Positions 57,723 through 64,000 of a DNA stretch of 64,000 bases are shown one piece after another. The DNA is from Neostapfia colusana (Eukaryota > Streptophyta > Magnoliopsida > Poales > Poaceae): positions 6,674,959-6,738,958 of the forward strand of contig JASWHV010000017.1 of the NCBI GenBank assembly GCA_030760725.1. The letters are read 5' to 3'. The notes under the pieces were generated by a model, which saw nothing but the letters and a program-made list of their open reading frames with translations, made no database searches and had not been told where the DNA came from. The translations under genes and the position numbers were made by a program. How positions within the stretch are numbered: position 1 is the stretch's first letter; each line of letters begins with the position of its first letter.

Positions 57723-59520
57723 TTAGAATGATGAAATACCTGATGGTTGGCGCAACTTCTCGTACCAAATCCAGAACACAAACCGACACGGGCCAAGCCT
57801 CGCCCATGTTGGCAAGAAACCCTTCCAAAGTGCTGTCACACCCGCATGCCTGACAGTCTTGACCAAACAATCGAGCGAATTTCTGTATAAAGCTTTGCCT
57901 TCCTTACCCTGGTTCATCATCCTAGTTTGATTACATCTGCTGGGCAGCTCAAGGTTGTCGCAGACAGTCCAGATGCAACAGAGGCCAGTGTGCAAGACTA
58001 TCATCAAAAGTCTGCTTGCGAATGATGAGATGCTTTGACTGATGGTGGGACATTAATTCACCCGTATCCACAAGAAATGCCCTTTGGGCATTCGGAACAT
58101 CTCCTTTTCAAGGTCTCAGGAAATCGAACTATCTTTGCAAAGGCATCTGCAACTCAGTGTACCTTGGTTGGATACCTTGGCTCATGAATCTGCTGTCTGC
58201 TTGCATTCCTACCTTTATTAAATCAGCAGGGCTTGCCATCACCTGCACTGCAGATAGAAGGAACAACATTACCTACTGTCTTACATAGCTAAAAACTTGT
58301 ACACTATCCTAATTTCACATGAAGGAATCACCTCACAGATTGAGTGAATTTTACATCAAGCAGTCCGATGTTTTTCAAATGACATACTGATTGTAAAGCA
58401 TCATTTTTTTCTACAAATATTGTATGATCACACAATAAATGAATAAAGTGTGATACATATATGTTACAAAGAAACTTTCAAAACCTAATCAATCATAGAT
58501 GGACTGATACACATGCTTATATGCAGAGCTATTCAGTCTCATTCAACCATGGAAATTCTTTTTGTGCCCAACATTTTATCATCATCATGGGCATCACCAG
58601 CTGCTCCGGTATCACCCAAATCAAAACTATATTTGCTCACCTCCAGTAACATTGAGGTACCTTTGGAATAGTCTAGATCTGGATCCCAACATCTTACACC
58701 TTATGACCTTAGCACTCTATGAGTATTGATCAAGATCTCACAGTTCATCAAGGCATTGTCAGCAGTGTTACAGAACCTGATTAAGTATCATTGCAAAGAC
58801 AGCCTATTAGCAGCTACCAAGTGTCAGGGAGGAACAGAGGGTGTTGAAAACAAATGGTCATAGTCTGGGTGGTACTGATGTTGTAGCTAGCTCATTGTGA
58901 AATACACACCCAACAAAATAATAAATCAGAGTCAGCTTTCCTGATTTGCGATCTGCATTACCGCTTAAAATTAATGCCGATGATGACTCACTGACAAAAT
59001 CAACTAAAAGTGCTTTTTATTTCTTAGCTTTGTTGCCCACATGCAGTTTCGTAGATGGGCAAGAAAGGAAACAGGAAGGATGATGCTTAGTGTCGTTATA
59101 AAATGCTTCAATTTAAATAGAAGTATCACAATCAAATATGTTTTGCATTTAATAACTTTCCTAGTACAATACGAAGTTTAAGAACTACTACTCCAAAAGA
59201 AGTTCCCACTTCTCACGTCGTAGTAATCAGACAGCGTCTCTTGTATCCATTGATCTCGCTTTTCCTTATCCTAGCTGAAAATCAAACTTTATCCACGATC
59301 AACTCGAACTAATTACACTGCGTCTCTTGTATGCAAGATTTGTACGTCGTTTTTTCTTTCTTTACCAACATTTTCTGACCACCGTATTCACATGTTAAAC
59401 AATGGGTTGTTTGCTAGGTTAAAAAAAGTAGCTGGTGCCCGAGAAAATGTTTACCTGCGCGGCAATACCGGAGACTCCCCCGGCGAGCGCCTTCTCGAGA
59501 AGGCCCGCCTCCCGCGGTGG
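57723..59520 (-). pseudogene. Tandem pseudogene of UCP3-like carrier
   Basis: The exon 2 copy is at about 57723-58242 and ends in GFLPTWARLGPCRFVFWIWYEKLRQ and GISSF-stop. A tail of exon 1 (GLLEKALAGGVSGIAAQ then a GT donor) lies at 59455-59520, about 1.2 kb away. Damage includes a one-base loss near the third P-x-D motif (before TRMMNQG), further frame changes around 58060-58150, and no sign of most of exon 1. The donor and acceptor of the single intron are still recognisable. Confidence 0.85.
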
Positions 59521-60329
59521 CCACCCTCGCCGCCGCCGCCAGCTGACATGGCTCAGCCGCTCTGGGGACGGAGAATTGGGAGCCGGTAGACGCCGCCCGG
59601 CGTCGCCTGGGCTCCTACAAGCCCAGGCCGAGTCGATCTGTAGTTCTGGACCAAACAAAAGTGATCCAGGCCGAGTCACTCTGGATCGAACAAAAGCGAT
59701 CCATTTTTTTTCCAGAATACGCAGCAGAGGAGGACATGGTCGATGACTACACGACGGGCGGGCGGGGCGCCATTTTAGACTTTAGTGGCCCGCTAGGTTC
59801 TAGACACCTCTACGATGGCAATGGCGGCGGCGGTCACAAGTGATGACTCCAGAGAAGGATGTGGGCGCGACGGCTGGAGCTGGCGAACACACCGAGTCAC
59901 CGAGCTCCCGCAAGATGCAAAGAACTCACCCTTTCGTTTTCCAACGAGGCACGCGATGACGAACGCATCAAATCTTATCAAGGTAGTAAGTGCTAACTCT
60001 GATGATATATTACATGATCCCTATGTTTCTGTAATTACATTCTGCATTGTTGAATCTCGATGCAGTAATACACTAATACTCGTGTTGATGGTGCAACAAT
60101 GTACACAGAAGGCAACAGCTAAATTGCCTATCCCTATTGTACAACTCAGTTCTTTACGTAGAACTGCAATTACAACCCGTTAGAAGCTAACTCAAAATCC
60201 TGCTTCGGGTCTGGATGAATGCAAGATTCACACATTGCTTCGTATATCCTGTCTCCTTCCTGGTGATGCAGTGTTGCATTTTTGCAGAATGCTGTACAGT
60301 ACAGTGCCTGATGGCTCCATTCATGATGT
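59521..60329. other. Spacer and presumed 3' UTR of ZEP
   Basis: 59521-59900 is GC-richer and may be a degraded exon 1 or promoter of the UCP3 pseudogene. From about 60180 the DNA is probably the 3' UTR of the minus-strand ZEP gene. No other gene is seen. Confidence 0.5.
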
Positions 60330-63300
60330 TCATGCCGCCTGAAGAACTTGCTGCTGTTGCTCCCCTTTTCTTCTAGCGGATTCATATGGCAGCGTGTTCA
60401 GCACCTTCACCCGGAACACGGCCTGTAGGTTGGTGCAAGCCGATAAGAAGTCAAAAGAAAGGGTTACGAAACAATTCAGGCCTTGACCAGATAAAATTAG
60501 CTGAATAATTGGCTAGATAAGGATTTAAGTGAAACGAACCAGATATGAAGAAGGCAAAAGGCAGCAATAGGGAGTAAAAGTTAGGTACCTTCTTGTCAGA
60601 ACCGAACTCTATGGCATCGAAGGGGTGGAAACGAACTGGGAAGTTTGGCGGCACCCGATAACGTCTACCTTCATTGCTGGTTAGTTACATGAAGGTGAAT
60701 GAGTAAAATTATGGATAACAAAATTTCTAGAGGAAGACGAAGACCATAGAACCAATGTTGCTTTCAGGGCTTACTCAGTAATCCAGGTACCGTGTTCACT
60801 TCCGAGGTCTGTCACATAGAAAGCCTTATTTTTGCACGTGATAGTAGCATGAGTTTCTGATACCTGCGAGGGAGTCCCGAAAATTAAAAGGACGGTACCA
60901 GCATGATAATTGACAAAACAAACCTTATGTGATGGTTAACATGTTATTTCACAAAAGAAAAGAAAAAACTAAGTGTTAGTGAGGTACAGTTCCAAGTCTG
61001 AAACAAGTCATGTGGCTGCATATCTACAGTACAGTTCCAAGTCTGAAACAAGTTCCTTTTAGAAAAATCTGAATCACTTTGCTTAACTAACCTGTGGCAA
61101 TGACAGTGTTAGGGAAGAAGCAGAGTCACTGGGACCTGATCGGCTTCTGCAAAATAAAAGCGTATATTTTATCCCCAGAAAGTTTTAAATGAATGAAACG
61201 AGGGAAGGCAATGGTTCTGCTTTTGTAGACCTACCCGACAGAGAGTGACCTCCGTTCATCCCTGATTAAACGAATGGGTTGCAAGCTGTTGTTTCCAGCG
61301 TCTGTTGGGAAGAGGTACCATCTGCAAGTAATATTAGCCTGATATAAATGCTTTCAAAGGTTCTGAGATCGAGGAATAAATCAAGCATTTTCTTTAACTA
61401 AAATGAATCTATGGAAGAATCAGAGAGCATACTCTCCACCCATAGCTTCTTCCAATGCATCGTCGTCCTGAAACCATCGAGGAAGCTGGTCGTTTGCCTT
61501 CAGTATGATGCTAAATGTCAGCTAAGATCAAAGAATACTCAAATATTAAATGATGTTTCCAATTCATATTTATAGTTCATAGGGATTCTAAAGGGTGGGA
61601 AAATATTAGGAGGGGTAGAGGATGATCAAGATTGACTTGGGAGGAGGCTGTAAACCGAGACTTGAGGGATTGGAATGTATCTATAGACTTAGTTCATAAA
61701 AGAACTACATGGAAAGTAGCAATTCATGTGATAGAACCTTAGTTTTCTTATATTTTGTTGTTCTTATTTCTCTCTCTCTTTTACTTTATTTTTTAAATAA
61801 AAATATTAGGTTTCATGTCTAGCCTACCCATCATGCATGCATGGGATAAAAGTTTTGTTATTGTTGATAGAAACATACCTTGTCGGAAAGTCGGCAGCTT
61901 AAAGGTCTTCCTTCTAGCTTTGAGCTGTTCAAAAATGAGAGTTTTCATCTCCGTGATTAGTAACATATATTAAGGTAAGATAAAGAGAGCTAGGGTGGTG
62001 TTTGGATTTTAGAATGGGGCATCTAACACTAGGAAAAATCTACTATTATCGCCAAGGTTCTTGAATTGAAAACAAATGAAGAAAAAGTGAGCTATAGTTC
62101 ACAAGAATCACCTGTTGCCACCTAGCACCCAGCTCAGCATCAATGGCATTCCATATTTAATGAAGAATCTCCCGCCAACTCTACCAGGATGTGGTATCCT
62201 CAACTTGGTTAAAAACTGCAGTGACACATATCCTTGTAACATCAAATAATTTTACTATGCAGTTAAATAATTTCATGACGCAGTTCCTAAGTGATGCTCT
62301 CAGGAGGATGATAATTGCTAATTCAATTTCAAACCTTGTTTCAGGAATCCAGTACAATCTTGCTACAATACTTAGTTTTAAACTCGCAGACACACATAAA
62401 AGAACTCCGTGCGTTGAATAATATGAAGGCATGTAAGTTTATGACATACCGATAAAGGTCCCAGACCAACACCCAAATATGGCCTATAAGTTGTAGCCAT
62501 GATTGCTGCCATTCTTGCCAATCCATGAATAATAGCAACACGAAGCCTTCTCTCCTTCTCATAACTGTAGACCCAATGTATCCAAAAAATTTGATTGTCA
62601 ATGAACTTACTGAATAGTAGTGACCACACTTTCAAACCCATAAAATAATGGATAGCGTTGAAACTGGATTTGATTGAAGCATTGAAAGCTGAAAGCACTA
62701 CTGTCTAGGTCTACTAAATACTACTAAGATGCTACAATATACAAAGCAATTACCGCTTCAAGGAGGAAACTATGTCCATAGGGGTTCCAGACTTGACACT
62801 CTCCTGCCAGGCATTCTCAAGTTCTACAGCCAGCTGGTAACCATCCTGTGAAAATAAGTTCAGTGCTATGGGTAAGTACTAGGTCTCAATACTAAAACAT
62901 ACCCACCACGATAATAGTGGCTCCCTAGCCATGACAAACTAAGAAATCACATACCTCGATAGCCATGCAGCCACCTTGACCCAAATTTGGTTGCATAGCA
63001 TGGACAGAATCACCAAGCAAGGTGACACGACCTTTTCCCCAATTCATTGTAGGTGGACGGTCATATATATCCCGGCGAAGAATTGCTTCCTCTTCAGTTG
63101 CTTTTATCAGATCTATGACATTATCGCACCAACCGCTGAATATCTCAAGCAATCTTTTTCTTTTGCCTGTCAAATTTTTAGCAGATGATTAGTATGTGAG
63201 CCATACACAGATTTTTGTCCTCAATATCATCATAAGTTGTGGTATGGAAGAATCCATTTCACTAATTAAGCACTAAAATTCACTCTAAACACTCACCATT

Positions 63301-64000
63301 TTCAGGGTCAGTGCCACCAGCAGCTTCTTTGTGAAAGGCATACCATTGCATTTTACCGCCACCAACGTCTGAAGAGACGAAGTATTGTTTGTGACCAAGA
63401 AATACTCGGTAACTTCAACAGAAAAAAAGAAGAGAGGAACACATTGTTATGCCATAAATGAAAGTTTATAATCTCCGAATAATACAATTCAATCTGGGAA
63501 CCATGGGACATACCCAACTGTGTCAATATCAGGAGGCACAAAGTCTGCAATTCCAGTGTAGCAAGTGTAATCGGAATAAGTGGCATCTGTATGTCCGAAT
63601 AGTGTCTTCCTCACCTATAAAATCCTCAACCGATTCAGACCTCTTCAGTCTCTTGTGCTTGTTTCTGACCAAGAGAAAAAGCAACCACATTACCTTCGAC
63701 CATATTCCATCAGCACCAACCAAAAGATCACCTTCAAATCTCCGACCATCTTCCAATATGGCAGTGACCTACATTCATGAGACAAAAATTTAAATTGAGA
63801 CCTGAAACACTTTTAACCAAATTTCTGTGTCACTTAGATATATTTGCTCATTCACCTTGTTGCCGTCATCTATAAAGTCGACCACATGGCTTTCATTCAG
63901 TATAGCATCATCACCTACTGCACGAGCAAGAATCTGCTGCAGCGTCATGCGACTAATGACCCTTGTGACTGGAAGCCCTCGCTCAGCTGCAGGAGTGAAG
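60330..64000 (-). CDS. ZEP: Zeaxanthin epoxidase, C-terminal three quarters (5' end beyond window)
   Basis: Exons seen on the minus strand: 63856->64000, 63694-63768, 63514-63614, 63297-63412, 62955-63166, 62754-62845, 62450-62564, 62112-62215, 61879-61924, 61433-61497, 61235-61321, 61092-61146, 60775-60863, 60589-60676 and 60330-60422. All are GT-AG in phase, giving 493 aa plus stop. ZEP adds epoxides to zeaxanthin to give antheraxanthin and violaxanthin in plastids, feeding ABA synthesis and the xanthophyll cycle. Visible marks: VTRVISRMTLQQILARAVG, the flavoprotein DG motif LLVGADGIWSKVR, the FAD-binding GDSVHAMQPNLGQGGCMAIED, and a C-terminal FHA domain (SRSGPSDSASS, VSETHATIT, DLGSEHGTWITDNEG). 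About 160 N-terminal residues (transit peptide and Rossmann GAGIGG region) lie outside. A LINE fragment lies in the intron between exons 61879-61924 and 61433-61497. No damage to the frame is seen. Confidence 0.95.
61581..61870 (+). mobile_element. 5'-truncated LINE in ZEP intron
   Basis: The plus strand encodes the extreme C-terminus of a plant L1-type LINE ORF2 (SRLTWEEAVNRDLRDW, RTTWKVAIHVIEP, stop at 61740-61742), with a TGA just upstream in the same frame. A 3' UTR containing TTTCATGTCTAGCCTACCC and GGGATAAAAGTTTTGTTATTG follows. Its right end lies within about 10 bases of the ZEP splice donor at 61877-61878. It is antisense to ZEP. Exact 5' border and target duplication are unclear. Confidence 0.8.

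Noticed and set aside
47321..64000. An ABA-related gene cluster (PP2C, carboxylesterase, ZEP)
   Set aside because: The phosphatase does not resemble clade-A ABA co-receptors, the esterase keeps its catalytic His unlike GID1 receptors, and the genes are far apart with unrelated neighbours.

Overview
This is nuclear DNA of a grass, most likely a panicoid such as a sorghum or maize relative. The evidence is GC-rich first exons with NNG/NNC codon bias, AT-rich introns with GT-AG borders, and grass-type mobile elements: a CACTA element, Ty3/gypsy LTR elements, a tRNA-derived SINE and 5'-truncated LINEs. The species call is inference. No prokaryotic, viral or organellar segment was recognised. Splice sites were read by eye, and reading frames were checked to stay open across every junction given.

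Layout. 1.6-6.5 kb holds two intronless, convergent ATL-type RING-H2 ubiquitin ligase genes. 7.9-11.1 kb holds a decayed first exon of an FSH-type serine hydrolase, then an intact five-exon copy. 13.3-13.9 kb is a small plant PHD-like zinc-finger gene flanked by related direct repeats. 15.2-19.9 kb is a six-exon three-RRM RBP45/47-type RNA-binding protein gene. 22.7-34.4 kb is a CACTA transposon that carries a transposase remnant and is split by a 10.5-kb gypsy retrotransposon with a GCTAT target duplication. 35.0-36.0 kb is a class-I carboxylesterase. 38.1-42.3 kb is a nine-exon polytopic membrane protein (At3g27390-like). 43.0-46.2 kb is a 3.2-kb solo LTR. 47.3-53.7 kb is a nine-exon PP2C-family phosphatase whose penultimate intron holds a 2.3-kb gypsy deletion derivative and whose last exons encode a CxxC...CxxC module. 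55.0-55.5 kb is a broken GT37 fucosyltransferase. 55.9-56.9 kb is a two-exon mitochondrial UCP3-like carrier, with a decayed tandem copy at 57.7-59.5 kb. 60.3 kb to the right edge is the 3' three quarters of zeaxanthin epoxidase, an enzyme of the xanthophyll cycle and ABA pathway.

The genes have unrelated roles: ubiquitination, RNA binding, hydrolysis, signalling, transport and carotenoid metabolism. There is no evidence that they form one pathway or cluster. The dominant theme is genome dynamics. Local duplicates decay beside an intact parent (FSH, UCP3 and possibly the PHD-gene flank). Small retroelements lie in introns with clear target duplications. One LTR element sits between the catalytic part of a phosphatase gene and its terminal cysteine module. 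I found no convincing new multi-gene system. The best leads are that phosphatase gene, the CACTA/gypsy nest with its anomalous 36-bp flank duplication, and one LINE 3'-end family found in three different introns.
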